A stretch of DNA of 39,540 nucleotides from Campylobacterales bacterium (GCA_024278835.1 JAJRSK010000046.1:1-39540); one strand, 5' to 3'. Shown: positions 25,447 through 34,683, numbered from the stretch's first letter. Translations and numbers: made by a program. The notes: generated by a model not told the origin, from the sequence alone.

Positions 25447-25454
25447 GCTATAAT
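25447..25454 (+). promoter_or_regulatory. Predicted cvpA-fur promoter (extended -10)
   Basis: TGCTATAAT (from 25446/25447) is a consensus extended -10, about 36 bases before the cvpA ATG. It overlaps the left arm of a long inverted repeat. Confidence 0.6.
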
Positions 25455-25485
25455 ACTCTTTAATCATTCATTAAAGGGTATTATA
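25449..25485. repeat. 16-bp inverted repeat over the cvpA promoter and ribosome-binding site
   Basis: The left arm 25449-25464 (TATAATACTCTTTAAT) and right arm 25470-25485 (ATTAAAGGGTATTATA) pair along all 16 positions with a single T/G wobble and a 5-base loop. The left arm contains the -10 and the right arm the AAAGGG Shine-Dalgarno. It looks like an operator, or an mRNA hairpin if transcription starts further upstream. Confidence 0.7.
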
Positions 25486-25489
25486 CATC

Positions 25490-26035
25490 ATGGAAAATAT
25501 TTCACTTCTTGATCTCATCTCAATCGCACTTATCCTCTTTTTAGGTATTAAGGGATTCTTTCGTGGTTTTGTAAAAGAAGCTTTTGGACTTATCGGTATC
25601 ATTGGTGGTATCTATGTCGCGTCTCGTTATGCACAGCCTCTAGGAGATTACCTAGACTTAAACTTTTTACATCTTCAAAACAAAGGTTCTCTCTATCTTA
25701 TAGGCTTTATCGCTGCGCTTATCGCTTTTTGGTTAGCCGCTGTCATGATAGGAGGTCTACTTGGAAGACTAGTTAGCTCTAGTGGCTTAGGCATCGTCGA
25801 TAAAATCTTTGGTTTTGCTGTTGGTGGAGCGAAAGTATTTCTGATTTTTTCTATCATCATTTATGTACTCACTAGCATTCCAATGTTTAAATCAAGTGTT
25901 GAAAAGATATTTGAAGGGAGTATGATGTATCCAATCTTTACCAAAGTAGGTTCACAAATCGTCAAACTAGATCCTTCTGGGATGGTAGATAATGGTACTT
26001 CCATCATCAATGACAAAGTCAATGGGGAAGAGTAA
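25490..26035 (+). CDS. CvpA-family membrane protein
   Basis: A 181-residue protein with about four transmembrane helices and the CvpA pattern [28 protein letters not shown] at the start. CvpA is linked to colicin V production and, more generally, to envelope homeostasis; the molecular role is unsettled. It is followed at one base distance by fur. Confidence 0.88.
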   Translation: MENISLLDLISIALILFLGIKGFFRGFVKEAFGLIGIIGGIYVASRYAQPLGDYLDLNFLHLQNKGSLYLIGFIAALIAFWLAAVMIGGLLGRLVSSSGLGIVDKIFGFAVGGAKVFLIFSIIIYVLTSIPMFKSSVEKIFEGSMMYPIFTKVGSQIVKLDPSGMVDNGTSIINDKVNGEE

Positions 26036-26036
26036 A

Positions 26037-26492
26037 ATGGCGAACATAGAGAATCTCGACTATGACGAACTCTTAGAGACCTTTAAAACCCTGTTAAAGT
26101 CAAATAACTTAAAATTTACCTCTCAACGAGAGGCAATTTTAAGAACTCTTTATGATAACCCAGACCACTTCACCCCTGAAAATCTCTACCTCTTAGTCAA
26201 AGAAAAATATCCAGAATCCAACGTCGGTGTCACCACCGTCTATAGAACACTCAATCTTTTAGAAGAAAATGACATTGCCACGTCTATCTCATTTGGATCA
26301 CAAGGCAAAAAGTTTGAACTTGGAAACAAGCCTCATCATGATCATCTCATCTGTGAAAAATGTGGTACTATTGTGGAGTTTGAAAACGAAGAGATAGAAC
26401 AACTTCAGGAAAAAATAGCTAAACTATATGACTTTAAATTGACAAATCACTTGATGCAACTTTACGGCATTTGCAAAGCGTGTCAAACGTGA
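26037..26492 (+). CDS. fur: Ferric uptake regulator family protein
   Basis: A Fur-family metalloregulator of about 151 residues. The winged helix ([30 protein letters not shown]) is followed by metal-binding [11 protein letters not shown] and the C-terminal CKAC. The frame runs from 25992, inside cvpA, but ATG 26037 one base after the cvpA stop, with GAAGAG ahead, gives the normal N-terminus. It lies before lysS-glyA as fur does in Campylobacter jejuni, which supports Fur over PerR. Confidence 0.92.
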   Translation: MANIENLDYDELLETFKTLLKSNNLKFTSQREAILRTLYDNPDHFTPENLYLLVKEKYPESNVGVTTVYRTLNLLEENDIATSISFGSQGKKFELGNKPHHDHLICEKCGTIVEFENEEIEQLQEKIAKLYDFKLTNHLMQLYGICKACQT

Positions 26493-26520
26493 TTTTGTAC
26501 AGAAAATCTTAGGAAAAACC

Positions 26521-28041
26521 TTGATATTTGACAACCAATACGAACTACAACGAATCGAAAAATCAAACAACTTAAAAACAGCGGGCAAAAACCCTTATCC
26601 TCACAATATCCAAAAAGATACAAGCACTTTAGCTTTTAAACAAAACTTTGCTTATGTTGCTTCAGCAGCGACACAAAGAGATGATACCGTCACGGTGACA
26701 CTCTCTGGTCGTATCAAGTTTCTCAGAGTTATGGGTAAAGCAGCCTTTGTGAAAATCGAGGATGAAGAGGGACTTTTACAGATATATGTCGCACGGGATA
26801 ATTTACCTGAAGGCTTTTATAATGATGTCTTTAAAAAGATGATTGAGGTAGGTGATATCATCACGGTAAGTGGGTACCCATTTTTAACAAAAACGGAAGA
26901 ACTCTCCTTGCATGTAACAGCACTCGATATCACCACAAAGTCTATCAAGCCTCTTCCTGAAAAATTCCATGGGCTTCAAGACCACGAGTTACGCTATCGA
27001 CAACGTTATCTTGACATGATTATGAACCCTGATGTGAAAAACATCTTTAAATTGCGTTCAAAGATAGTCAGTACTACCAGAACATTTATGGAAGAGCAAG
27101 GCTTTTTAGAAGTAGAAACACCGATGATGCACCCTATTGCAGGTGGTGCCAATGCACGGCCTTTTATCACCCATCACAATGCACTAGGTATTGAGCGTTT
27201 CTTGCGCATCGCTCCTGAACTTTACCTAAAGCGTTTAATTGTGGGTGGGTTTGAAGCGGTATTTGAAATCAATCGTAACTTTAGAAATGAAGGGATGGAT
27301 CATACCCACAACCCAGAATTTACCATGATGGAATTTTACTGGGCGTATCACAATTATGAAGATTTGATGAAATTGACTGAAGATTTGTTTGAGAGGCTAT
27401 TATCAGAACTCAAGCTTCCTAGTAAACTTCCTTATGGTGAGTTGGAGATTGATTATGCTACACCATTTGCCAAGATAAAATGGGAAGATGCGCTTGTGGA
27501 GATAGCTGGTGTCAAGAGAGAAGCAGTCAGAGATAGAGAGGCTTTAAAAACTTTTTTAAAAGCAAACAATGTGAAATTTGATGAAAATCTCTCTATGGCA
27601 AAACTCCAAGAAGAGATATTTGACGAGTTTGTCGAAGCCAAGCTCATCAATCCTACCTTCTTAACGCACTATCCTATTGACATCTCTCCACTAGCAAGAC
27701 GAAGTGACGAAGATCCAGAGATTGCAGAGCGGTTTGAGTTTTTTGTAGGTGGTGCAGAGATAGCCAATGGCTTTAATGAGCTCAATGACCCACTTGATCA
27801 ATACGAGAGATTTGCAGCACAAGTCGCAAATAAAGCAGACGGTGATGATGAAGCCCATGAGATGGATGAAGATTACATCCAAGCACTAGGCTATGGTATG
27901 GCGCCAACTGCCGGTGAAGGAATCGGGATAGATAGACTTGTCATGATACTGACAAATCAACACTCTATTCGTGATGTTATACTATTTCCAGCGATGAAAC
28001 CATTAAATATTACAAAGAAGGAAAAGAGCGATAATGAGTGA
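26521..28041 (+). CDS. lysS: Lysyl-tRNA synthetase, class II
   Basis: A 506-residue class IIb synthetase charging tRNA-Lys. It has an N-terminal OB fold ([20 protein letters not shown]), motif 2 ([29 protein letters not shown]) split over the core, and motif 3 ([15 protein letters not shown]). The start is TTG with AGGA upstream. It overlaps glyA by eight bases. Confidence 0.96.
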   Translation: MIFDNQYELQRIEKSNNLKTAGKNPYPHNIQKDTSTLAFKQNFAYVASAATQRDDTVTVTLSGRIKFLRVMGKAAFVKIEDEEGLLQIYVARDNLPEGFYNDVFKKMIEVGDIITVSGYPFLTKTEELSLHVTALDITTKSIKPLPEKFHGLQDHELRYRQRYLDMIMNPDVKNIFKLRSKIVSTTRTFMEEQGFLEVETPMMHPIAGGANARPFITHHNALGIERFLRIAPELYLKRLIVGGFEAVFEINRNFRNEGMDHTHNPEFTMMEFYWAYHNYEDLMKLTEDLFERLLSELKLPSKLPYGELEIDYATPFAKIKWEDALVEIAGVKREAVRDREALKTFLKANNVKFDENLSMAKLQEEIFDEFVEAKLINPTFLTHYPIDISPLARRSDEDPEIAERFEFFVGGAEIANGFNELNDPLDQYERFAAQVANKADGDDEAHEMDEDYIQALGYGMAPTAGEGIGIDRLVMILTNQHSIRDVILFPAMKPLNITKKEKSDNE

Positions 28042-29284
28042 ATTTTTAAAAAAACAAGACAAAGAAGTCTATGACATCATTCAAGATGAATTAACGAGAC
28101 AGACAGACCATTTAGAGATGATTGCAAGTGAAAACTTTACTTCACCTGCGGTGATGGAAGCGATGGGAAGCGTATTTACTAACAAATATGCAGAAGGGTA
28201 TCCCTACAAACGCTATTATGGTGGTTGTGAAAATGCAGATCGTGTAGAACAACTCGCGATAGATAGAGCCTGTGAACTGTTTGGCTGTAACTTTGCCAAT
28301 GTCCAACCAAACTCAGGGAGCCAAGCCAATCAAGGTGTTTATCAAGCACTACTAAAACCATTTGATAAAATCTTAGGAATGGATTTAAGCCATGGTGGGC
28401 ACTTGACACATGGATCTAAAGTTAGTTCATCTGGTAAGACGTATTCTTCATTCTTTTATGGCGTGGAGATGGATGGTCGTATCAATTATGACCGCGTGAT
28501 GGATATCGCAAAAATTGTTAAACCAAAGATGATTATCTGCGGGGCAAGTGCCTATGCAAGAGAGATTGACTTTGCTAAGTTTAGAGAGATTGCTGATGAA
28601 GTGGGTGCTATACTCTTTGCAGATATCGCACATATCGCTGGTTTAGTTTGTGCTGGTGAACATCCTAGCCCATTCCCTCATTGTGATATCGTTTCAACGA
28701 CAACACACAAGACATTGAGAGGGCCTCGTGGTGGTATGATTATGACCAATGATGAAGATATCGCAAAAAAAGTAAACTCTGCTATCTTCCCAGGTATTCA
28801 GGGTGGACCACTCGTGCATGTGATCGCTGGGAAAGCAGTCGGATTTGCTGAAAACTTATCTCCAGAGTGGAAAGTGTATGCCAAGCAAGTCAAAGCCAAT
28901 GCTAAAATACTCTCTGATGTTCTTATCAAGAGAGGATTTGATATCGTGAGTGGCGGTACCGATAACCACTTAGTGCTTGTCTCATTTTTAGATAAAACAT
29001 TTTCAGGGAAAGAGGCAGATGCAGCTCTTGGAAACGCTGGTATCACTGTTAACAAGAACACCGTACCGGGAGAGACAAGGAGTCCTTTTGTTACCTCAGG
29101 TATCCGAATCGGTGCACCTGCGTTAACTGCTAGAGGGATGAAAGAAGCAGAGTTTGAAATCATCGCAAATAAAATTGCAGATATTTTGGACAATATTGAA
29201 GATACTGAACTTCAAGCAAATATAAAACAAGAGATGAAATCTTTAGCACAAAATTTTATCATTTATGATAGAGCCATTTATTAG
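28034..29284 (+). CDS. glyA: Serine hydroxymethyltransferase
   Basis: A 416-residue PLP enzyme interconverting serine and glycine with tetrahydrofolate. The PLP lysine is in the [15 protein letters not shown] motif; the N-terminal [14 protein letters not shown] and [14 protein letters not shown] are family signatures. Length is standard. It overlaps lysS and is followed at five bases by the DUF1882 gene. Confidence 0.97.
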   Translation: MSEFLKKQDKEVYDIIQDELTRQTDHLEMIASENFTSPAVMEAMGSVFTNKYAEGYPYKRYYGGCENADRVEQLAIDRACELFGCNFANVQPNSGSQANQGVYQALLKPFDKILGMDLSHGGHLTHGSKVSSSGKTYSSFFYGVEMDGRINYDRVMDIAKIVKPKMIICGASAYAREIDFAKFREIADEVGAILFADIAHIAGLVCAGEHPSPFPHCDIVSTTTHKTLRGPRGGMIMTNDEDIAKKVNSAIFPGIQGGPLVHVIAGKAVGFAENLSPEWKVYAKQVKANAKILSDVLIKRGFDIVSGGTDNHLVLVSFLDKTFSGKEADAALGNAGITVNKNTVPGETRSPFVTSGIRIGAPALTARGMKEAEFEIIANKIADILDNIEDTELQANIKQEMKSLAQNFIIYDRAIY

Positions 29285-29289
29285 GATTA

Positions 29290-29835
29290 ATGATGTACAA
29301 TGTTGATGTATCACTGATTAAAATGGTGAATAACCATTATTGGATTAAGAGAGATAAGATAGTCAACAAAGTTAGCCATAAAGGGCGCATGTTTTTTGAT
29401 AAGTATGAACGGATTGATCAGCCACTTACACGTGCTCTCATGAATGAACATGATGGGCGAAAAATCATCGTTGCCCACTCTTTAATCAATGATCGAGACA
29501 AAGTAGAAAACATTGTTTTCGATTATAATGGTCGCAACACTGAAAAGTTTTGGCACCGTGCACAGTTGATGCTAAGAGAAGAGGGATTTTTAAACTTTAC
29601 CGCTTATGAGAGTAAAACACCTGGGCATTTGCACCTTTATGTACATAAGGGGCATACAACCTTGCAAGAGGGCTATCAAATAGCCAAAACACTCTCCATG
29701 AAGTTGGCACAAAAGTTACCAAGGGAATGGAAAATGTTTCCAAACCCAGATATGCCTCGTGAGTTTAACATACTCAACTTGCCTTATAAAGTCTACGAGA
29801 AAGAACGTGGTGCTTCATGGGCAAAACATTTATAA
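29290..29835 (+). CDS. DUF1882 protein of Campylobacterota
   Basis: A 181-residue soluble protein. By its place after glyA and its sequence it belongs to the DUF1882 family, found in this spot in Campylobacter. Visible conserved-looking stretches are [27 protein letters not shown] (three His) and [17 protein letters not shown]. The function is not known. The arrangement of a His-rich strand pair after a glycine turn recalls archaeo-eukaryotic primase folds, but this is only a visual impression. Confidence 0.8.
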   Translation: MMYNVDVSLIKMVNNHYWIKRDKIVNKVSHKGRMFFDKYERIDQPLTRALMNEHDGRKIIVAHSLINDRDKVENIVFDYNGRNTEKFWHRAQLMLREEGFLNFTAYESKTPGHLHLYVHKGHTTLQEGYQIAKTLSMKLAQKLPREWKMFPNPDMPREFNILNLPYKVYEKERGASWAKHL

Positions 29836-29851
29836 TTTTTAAGGAAAAAAG

Positions 29852-30655
29852 ATGGAAGATAAAGTAAGACAGATGAGACAAAGAACCAATGATTTAAGTG
29901 ATATCGTCTTAGAAAAAGATTCAAAAAAGACAGAAAACACTAAAAAATGGCTATTAACTGCTGCTTCTATGATACTTCTATTTTTAATTATACTTGTCAT
30001 CATGAAGATGCTAAACAAAACCGATATGCCAGTCAGTGAAAATATGGCAAATGTTGGTGAAAGTGTAGAGACGCTATCACCATCAGACATACAAGAGGCC
30101 ACTGATCAAAATCTTTTCAAAAAAGAGCCTATCATAGACGAAACTTCAGAGACTGATCTTAAGTTTGAAGAGATGGTAAGGAAACTCAAAGAACAAGACG
30201 CTATCACAGAGCCAGTTGTTGAAAAAGTTCCCGTGGTTAAAAAAGAGATTATTGCTGTCAAAGAGGTAAAACCAAAAGAGATTAAACCTATCGTAGAAGT
30301 GGTACAAAATGTTGCTACACCTGTGATAGAGCCCGCACCTATCATCAAAACAGCACCAGAGAGAAGGGTGATCAAGAGAGAGATTATTCGTGACTTTCCA
30401 GAAACAAAAATACCAACCATTTCAGGGTATTTTATCCAGGTTGGTGCGACAGCAAAATCATTTCCTGATAAGCGATTTTTAACAAAAATCAAAAGAGCAG
30501 GCTTTGACTATATTGTACATGGTGTCACCATTAAAGGCAAACATATCAAAAAAGTTTTAGTAGGACCATATAGTACACGCGATGGTGCCAAAAATGCTTT
30601 GGGATCTGTCAAGGCTAACATCAATCCAAGTGCATATATCTATCGGATTAAGTAA
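29852..30655 (+). CDS. SPOR-domain membrane protein
   Basis: A 267-residue single-pass protein: cytoplasmic N-terminus, one transmembrane helix (about 37-57), a long Pro/Glu/Val/Lys-rich linker (about 85-180), and a C-terminal SPOR domain (from about 190, SGYFIQVGATAKSFP to the end) that binds denuded peptidoglycan at division sites. The same gene follows the DUF1882 gene in Campylobacter. Confidence 0.9.
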   Translation: MEDKVRQMRQRTNDLSDIVLEKDSKKTENTKKWLLTAASMILLFLIILVIMKMLNKTDMPVSENMANVGESVETLSPSDIQEATDQNLFKKEPIIDETSETDLKFEEMVRKLKEQDAITEPVVEKVPVVKKEIIAVKEVKPKEIKPIVEVVQNVATPVIEPAPIIKTAPERRVIKREIIRDFPETKIPTISGYFIQVGATAKSFPDKRFLTKIKRAGFDYIVHGVTIKGKHIKKVLVGPYSTRDGAKNALGSVKANINPSAYIYRIK

Positions 30656-32074
30656 TTGATAACACATAAGCAAGTACTTTTTGACCAACTAACCCCTATC
30701 GCGATATATGCCAAACTGAAAAAGAGATTTCCAAATGAACTCTCTTTTTTGTTTGAATCCGCTATCAACTCTGAAGAGGGTAATTATAGCTTTATCTTCA
30801 TTGGTGCTAAAGAGCGCCTTACTTATAAAGACAATGTAACCACACATATTGATACTGATGGCACAAAGCACACTTTAGAGATAGCTCCTTTTACATTTTT
30901 AAAATCATATTATGACGCTATCGATCCTGAGCCCTACCTAGAAATCTCCAAAGAATTAAATATTGGTTTTATAGATGGTTTTATCGGTTTTATCGGCTAT
31001 GATGCCGTGAAAGTTTTTGAGCCAATACTACATAAAAGTATGGACAATTTACAAGATGATTTACATACCCCCGATATTGACTTGATTCGTCCTAAACTCG
31101 TTGTGGCATTTGCACATAAAACCAATAAAATGACGCTACTCACAACTGATGCGAAAATGGCGACTCAACTTGATGATATCGACTCTTATCTCAAAGAGCC
31201 TTACCTCTATCAATCCATCCAAAAAAGTTATATAGACAAAAGCAAAGGATCATTTGCTTTTGATAAAGAACAATTTTTTGAGATGGTTCATGCGTCCAAA
31301 GAGATGATAAAAAGTGGAGATGTTTTTCAAATTCTTATGGCGAATCGTTTTACACAGTATGCCAATATCGATAAACTGAGCTTTTATAGAGTTCTTAGAA
31401 GTAAAAATCCCTCTCCCTATATGTTTTTACTAGAGTTTGAAGATTTTACCATCGCGGGAAGCTCTCCTGAAGTAATGGTAGGACTACACAATCAACATAT
31501 CCTTCTTCGTCCAATAGCAGGGACAAGAAGACGCGGTAATACCCCGCAGAAAGATGAAGAGATGGCGAAAGAGATGCTGGGAGACGCTAAAGAGTGTGCT
31601 GAACATCTCATGCTTGTTGATTTAGGGCGTAATGATGTGGGGCGTGTGGCAAAGACTGGTACTGTCAAAGTGACGGACATGATGCGTGTTGAGCGTTACT
31701 CTCACGTCATGCACATGGTAAGTGATATCGATGCTGTGCTTGATGAGCAACATGATATGTTTGATTTATTTGCCGCAACCTTTACGGCTGGAACGATGAC
31801 GGGTGCACCAAAGATACGTGCAATGGAACTTATCGCTAAGTTTGAAGGCATTAAGCGTGGTTTTTATAGTGGCGCAGTAGGTTACTTTGGATTTGATGGC
31901 AATATGGATAGTGCTATAGCGATTCGTACTGCCCTTTTAACCAATGAAAAAATCATCTTTCAAGCAGGTGCGGGTATCGTTGCAGATAGCCAACAAGAAC
32001 TTGAATACCTTGAAGTACATAACAAGCTTGAAGCGATGATGAGCACCCTATCAGAACTTAGTGATGATAGCTAA
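30656..32074 (+). CDS. trpE: Anthranilate synthase component I
   Basis: A 472-residue chorismate-binding enzyme making anthranilate. The PIAGT motif (286-290) has the Ala typical of TrpE; PabB has Lys there (PIKGT). The FLFES motif near 31-35 matches the N-terminal tryptophan feedback site of TrpE. DLGRNDVGRV, FTAGTMTGAPK and GAGIVADS are intact. The start is TTG directly after the SPOR stop, without a strong Shine-Dalgarno. It overlaps aroE by about ten bases. The amidotransferase partner trpG is at 5358 on the other strand. Confidence 0.92.
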   Translation: MITHKQVLFDQLTPIAIYAKLKKRFPNELSFLFESAINSEEGNYSFIFIGAKERLTYKDNVTTHIDTDGTKHTLEIAPFTFLKSYYDAIDPEPYLEISKELNIGFIDGFIGFIGYDAVKVFEPILHKSMDNLQDDLHTPDIDLIRPKLVVAFAHKTNKMTLLTTDAKMATQLDDIDSYLKEPYLYQSIQKSYIDKSKGSFAFDKEQFFEMVHASKEMIKSGDVFQILMANRFTQYANIDKLSFYRVLRSKNPSPYMFLLEFEDFTIAGSSPEVMVGLHNQHILLRPIAGTRRRGNTPQKDEEMAKEMLGDAKECAEHLMLVDLGRNDVGRVAKTGTVKVTDMMRVERYSHVMHMVSDIDAVLDEQHDMFDLFAATFTAGTMTGAPKIRAMELIAKFEGIKRGFYSGAVGYFGFDGNMDSAIAIRTALLTNEKIIFQAGAGIVADSQQELEYLEVHNKLEAMMSTLSELSDDS

Positions 32075-32846
32075 AAAATTCACTATCTTTGGTGACCCAG
32101 TTGAGCACTCTATCTCTCCTAAAATGCATACCTATGCCATAGAAGGCTTAGGACTTGATGCCACTTATACTAAAACACACCTAGAAGGTGCTTGCAGACT
32201 CAGAACTATCTTTTTAGAGAGTTTTGATGCTGCCAACGTGACCGTTCCTCACAAAGAAGCTGCCTTTGCCCAATGTGATGAAGTACGTGGCGTGGCTAAA
32301 GAGATAGGCGCTGTCAATACACTCATCAAAGAGAGTAGCAATATGATTGGCTATAACACCGATGCGGAAGGATTTTATCGCTCTGTTTTAGACTTTGGTG
32401 AGATAAAAACAGCCCTTATACTTGGTGCAGGTGGTACATCAAAAGCACTCTCATTTATCTTAAAATCTAAAGGGATAGAAGTCACCGTATTAAACCGCTC
32501 TGAGGGAAGACTCAAAGATTTTCAAAACTATAAAACCTTTAACTGGGAAAATTTTGAAAGCAGCTATCATGATATCATCATCAATACCACATCTGCAGGA
32601 CTTGAAGAAGAAAGTTTGCCTGCTCCTGAGTCTATCATGATAGAACTCTTTTCACATACAAAGTATGCCATAGATGTCATCTATAACAAAGAGACACCTT
32701 TTTTAAAAATGGCAAAAGCCTACAAGCTTCCCACAAAAGATGGTGCCGATATGTTACTTTATCAAGGCGTTTTAGCCTTTATGCTGTTCTATCATGATAG
32801 CTATACATTTGACGAGATTTTACCATTTATGAAGAAGGCGTTTTAA
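32064..32846 (+). CDS. aroE: Shikimate dehydrogenase
   Basis: An enzyme of about 260 residues reducing 3-dehydroshikimate. It has the shikimate-binding SISPKMH, the catalytic Lys in NVTVPHKE, NTDAEGF and the NADP-binding GAGGTSKAL. A GTG at 32061 is an alternative start; ATG 32064 is preferred. It ends convergent with recR, overlapping four bases. Three exact palindromes lie within its last 300 bases (YHDI, IMI, YHDS). Confidence 0.96.
   Translation: MIAKKFTIFGDPVEHSISPKMHTYAIEGLGLDATYTKTHLEGACRLRTIFLESFDAANVTVPHKEAAFAQCDEVRGVAKEIGAVNTLIKESSNMIGYNTDAEGFYRSVLDFGEIKTALILGAGGTSKALSFILKSKGIEVTVLNRSEGRLKDFQNYKTFNWENFESSYHDIIINTTSAGLEEESLPAPESIMIELFSHTKYAIDVIYNKETPFLKMAKAYKLPTKDGADMLLYQGVLAFMLFYHDSYTFDEILPFMKKAF
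32565..32574. repeat. TATCATGATA palindrome, copy 14
   Basis: Exact copy in aroE, read as YHDI. Confidence 0.95.
32633..32642. repeat. TATCATGATA palindrome, copy 15
   Basis: Exact copy, 12-base form, in aroE, read as IMI. Confidence 0.95.
32790..32799. repeat. TATCATGATA palindrome, copy 16
   Basis: Exact copy, 12-base form, in aroE, read as YHDS. Confidence 0.95.
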
Positions 32847-33415
32847 ACCTTCACCCTGTCATTGAGCGCTTTTGAAAGTGAAAGCATATCAACATTTTCT
32901 AAGTTCACGCCCGTTGGTACACCCTGCGCAATCTTTGTAAAAGTTAACTCATACTCTTTTAACTTATCTTCGATAAATAGTATCACCCCATCATTGGCTA
33001 GAGAAGGCGTAAATGCAAAAATTACTTCAGCCACACCTTCATCAATAAGAAGTTTTAAATTGATCAGTTTCTCTTCATCCAAACTCTCTAAAACAAAATA
33101 TCTCCCATCAAAATCTACACCCTCTTCTATCACAAAGATGTCTTTTGCACTCTCTACGATACAAAGTTTTTCACTATCTCTTGTCTCATCAAAACAGATA
33201 TCACAAATCTCATCTTCACTGAGTCCTCCACACTTACAACACCGCTTGATATTGCTAACAGCATTTTCTATAGCATGGGAAAGTTTTAAAGCAGCAAAAG
33301 AGTCATGTAAGACCATATGATAGGCATAACGCAGAGCTGATTTTTTACCTACTGTAGGAAGAGAAGAAAGCGCATCTACTAAGTTATTAAATTTTTCTAA
33401 ACCTCGTTTTTTCAT
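32843..33415 (-). CDS. recR: Recombination mediator RecR
   Basis: A 190-residue RecR: helix-hairpin-helix (LSSLPTVGKKSALRYAYH), a four-Cys zinc finger (Cys59/60, Cys62, Cys71, Cys74) and a Toprim domain (LCIVESAKDIFVIE to the ASP region). It loads RecA in the RecFOR pathway. Slightly shorter than the E. coli protein (201). Confidence 0.96.
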   Translation of the reverse strand: MKKRGLEKFNNLVDALSSLPTVGKKSALRYAYHMVLHDSFAALKLSHAIENAVSNIKRCCKCGGLSEDEICDICFDETRDSEKLCIVESAKDIFVIEEGVDFDGRYFVLESLDEEKLINLKLLIDEGVAEVIFAFTPSLANDGVILFIEDKLKEYELTFTKIAQGVPTGVNLENVDMLSLSKALNDRVKV

Positions 33416-33493
33416 CCGCTAAGTGTAGCCTACTTTATCTAAAATAAATGATTTATTCTCTATAATAAAGCATTATAAAAAAAGGTTATATTA

Positions 33494-34306
33494 ATGGTTG
33501 AAGAATTAGTTGTTTATCCCGACAAAAGAATAGAAATCCCCTCACCTGATGTGAGAAAGTTTGATGAAACCCTAGCCCAAATCATCATCAATTTAAAAGA
33601 CACTATCGAGCATCATAATGCTGAAGGTTTAGCGGCAATGCAGTGCGCTATCCCTGCTGCTGTAGTCGTAATCAAAAAAGAAGATGGTTCTTATTTGGAA
33701 CTTATTAATCCTCGTATCTTAAAAAGTGAAGGGAAAGTTGCTTCTATTGAAACCACACTCTATCTTCCTGGCGTCACAGAAACCGTACCCCGTTATGAAA
33801 AAATAAAACTCATCTATCAAGATGCCAAGGGAGCACAACACTCCATGGATGTAGGTGGTAAACTATCACTTTTAATACAACGAAAAGTTGACTATATCTA
33901 TGGAGGGAGTTTTGCCACTAAGCTAGCAGATACAAAAAAGAAGAAAATTTCTAAAGTAATGTCAAACAATGGTATTGATGGTTCTTTAGAAGCTTGTCCA
34001 ATAGAACCTATGAAAAAAGATTATCTATCCTCTTTTATGATTAAGTTACTCCTATTTTCGCTTATCATGCTAGTAGCTGGATTTTTTGTTTCTCAGGAGA
34101 CAAAAGAAACACTTTATACCATCAATACCTACATCTATATCGCAATGATACCCTTTATCATAGGATACTATTTTCTTGGTCTTTCTGACTCTAAAAAATT
34201 TAGTGCTTGCACGTCCTGTCAGATAGGTAACCTTTTGGGTGTGATGGCTAAGTTTTCTATCTTTACCCTCATACTTTTTTTAGCTTCTAAGTTTTTGTTG
34301 ACATAA
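33494..34306 (+). CDS. Catalytically dead peptide-deformylase-like domain fused to a membrane domain
   Basis: A 270-residue protein. Residues about 1-150 align with peptide deformylase: AEGLAAMQ (43-50) for the GxGLAAxQ motif, INPRILKSEG, then ETTLYLPG where active enzymes have EGCLSIP, and QRKVDYIYG (129-137) where they have QHExDHLxG. The metal-binding Cys, both His and the catalytic Glu are thus all replaced (Thr88, Arg130, Tyr134, Lys131). After a linker come three hydrophobic helices (about 181-200, 211-231, 251-269) with a small Cys pair (ACTSC). It cannot be a standard deformylase; a binding or scaffold role is possible. Confidence 0.82.
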   Translation: MVEELVVYPDKRIEIPSPDVRKFDETLAQIIINLKDTIEHHNAEGLAAMQCAIPAAVVVIKKEDGSYLELINPRILKSEGKVASIETTLYLPGVTETVPRYEKIKLIYQDAKGAQHSMDVGGKLSLLIQRKVDYIYGGSFATKLADTKKKKISKVMSNNGIDGSLEACPIEPMKKDYLSSFMIKLLLFSLIMLVAGFFVSQETKETLYTINTYIYIAMIPFIIGYYFLGLSDSKKFSACTSCQIGNLLGVMAKFSIFTLILFLASKFLLT

Positions 34307-34673
34307 ACCCTCTGAAAAATTCCCGATAATTATCGAGAATTTTTCCTATTTTACCACCTTCACATAAAAAGACTAACGTCGCTTCCATTGTAAATATCAG
34401 ATCATTTCCACGTTTTATCTCATGATATATGATAAAAGAGGCATTTTTTAACTTCTTGATTTCAGAACTTACCTCTAACATATCCCCAAGTTTTGAGTAG
34501 GCAACAAAATCACAAGAGATATGCTTTAAGGCAAAGTGACAACCATCCACTGAGGGAGACATCTCCGCTTGAAAAAAAAGCTCACTTCTAGTCATCTCAC
34601 AAAAATCAAGATAGTTAGAGTGATAGGTAATCCCACCACAATCTGTGTGCTTATAATAGATACGTATATTCAC
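34287..34673 (-). CDS. YbgC-type acyl-CoA thioesterase
   Basis: A 128-residue hotdog-fold thioesterase. The start IRIYYKHTDCGGITYHSNYLDF matches the YbgC/4-hydroxybenzoyl-CoA thioesterase signature with the catalytic Asp in HTDCGG. Members of this family act on acyl-CoA or acyl-ACP, in some bacteria near tol-pal or phospholipid enzymes. Its last 20 bases overlap the plus-strand PDF-like gene. Confidence 0.88.
   Translation of the reverse strand: MNIRIYYKHTDCGGITYHSNYLDFCEMTRSELFFQAEMSPSVDGCHFALKHISCDFVAYSKLGDMLEVSSEIKKLKNASFIIYHEIKRGNDLIFTMEATLVFLCEGGKIGKILDNYREFFRGFMSTKT
34315..34344. terminator. Bidirectional terminator-like hairpin
   Basis: AAAAATTC and GAATTTTT flank the palindrome CGATAATTATCG with a single C/A mismatch, giving a hairpin with A-tract on one side and T-tract on the other. 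It stands nine bases after the stop of the PDF-like gene, as expected for its terminator, but lies within the C-terminal codons of the thioesterase gene on the other strand. Confidence 0.6.
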
Positions 34674-34683
34674 ATCAACACCC

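Noticed and set aside
26341-26350. TCATCATGATCAT in fur as a palindrome copy
   Set aside because: It differs from the word at two positions and encodes the conserved metal-binding HHDH of Fur, so protein constraint explains it.
33494-34306. A functional peptide deformylase gene (def)
   Set aside because: None of the metal ligands or the catalytic Glu is present, and there is an additional membrane domain.
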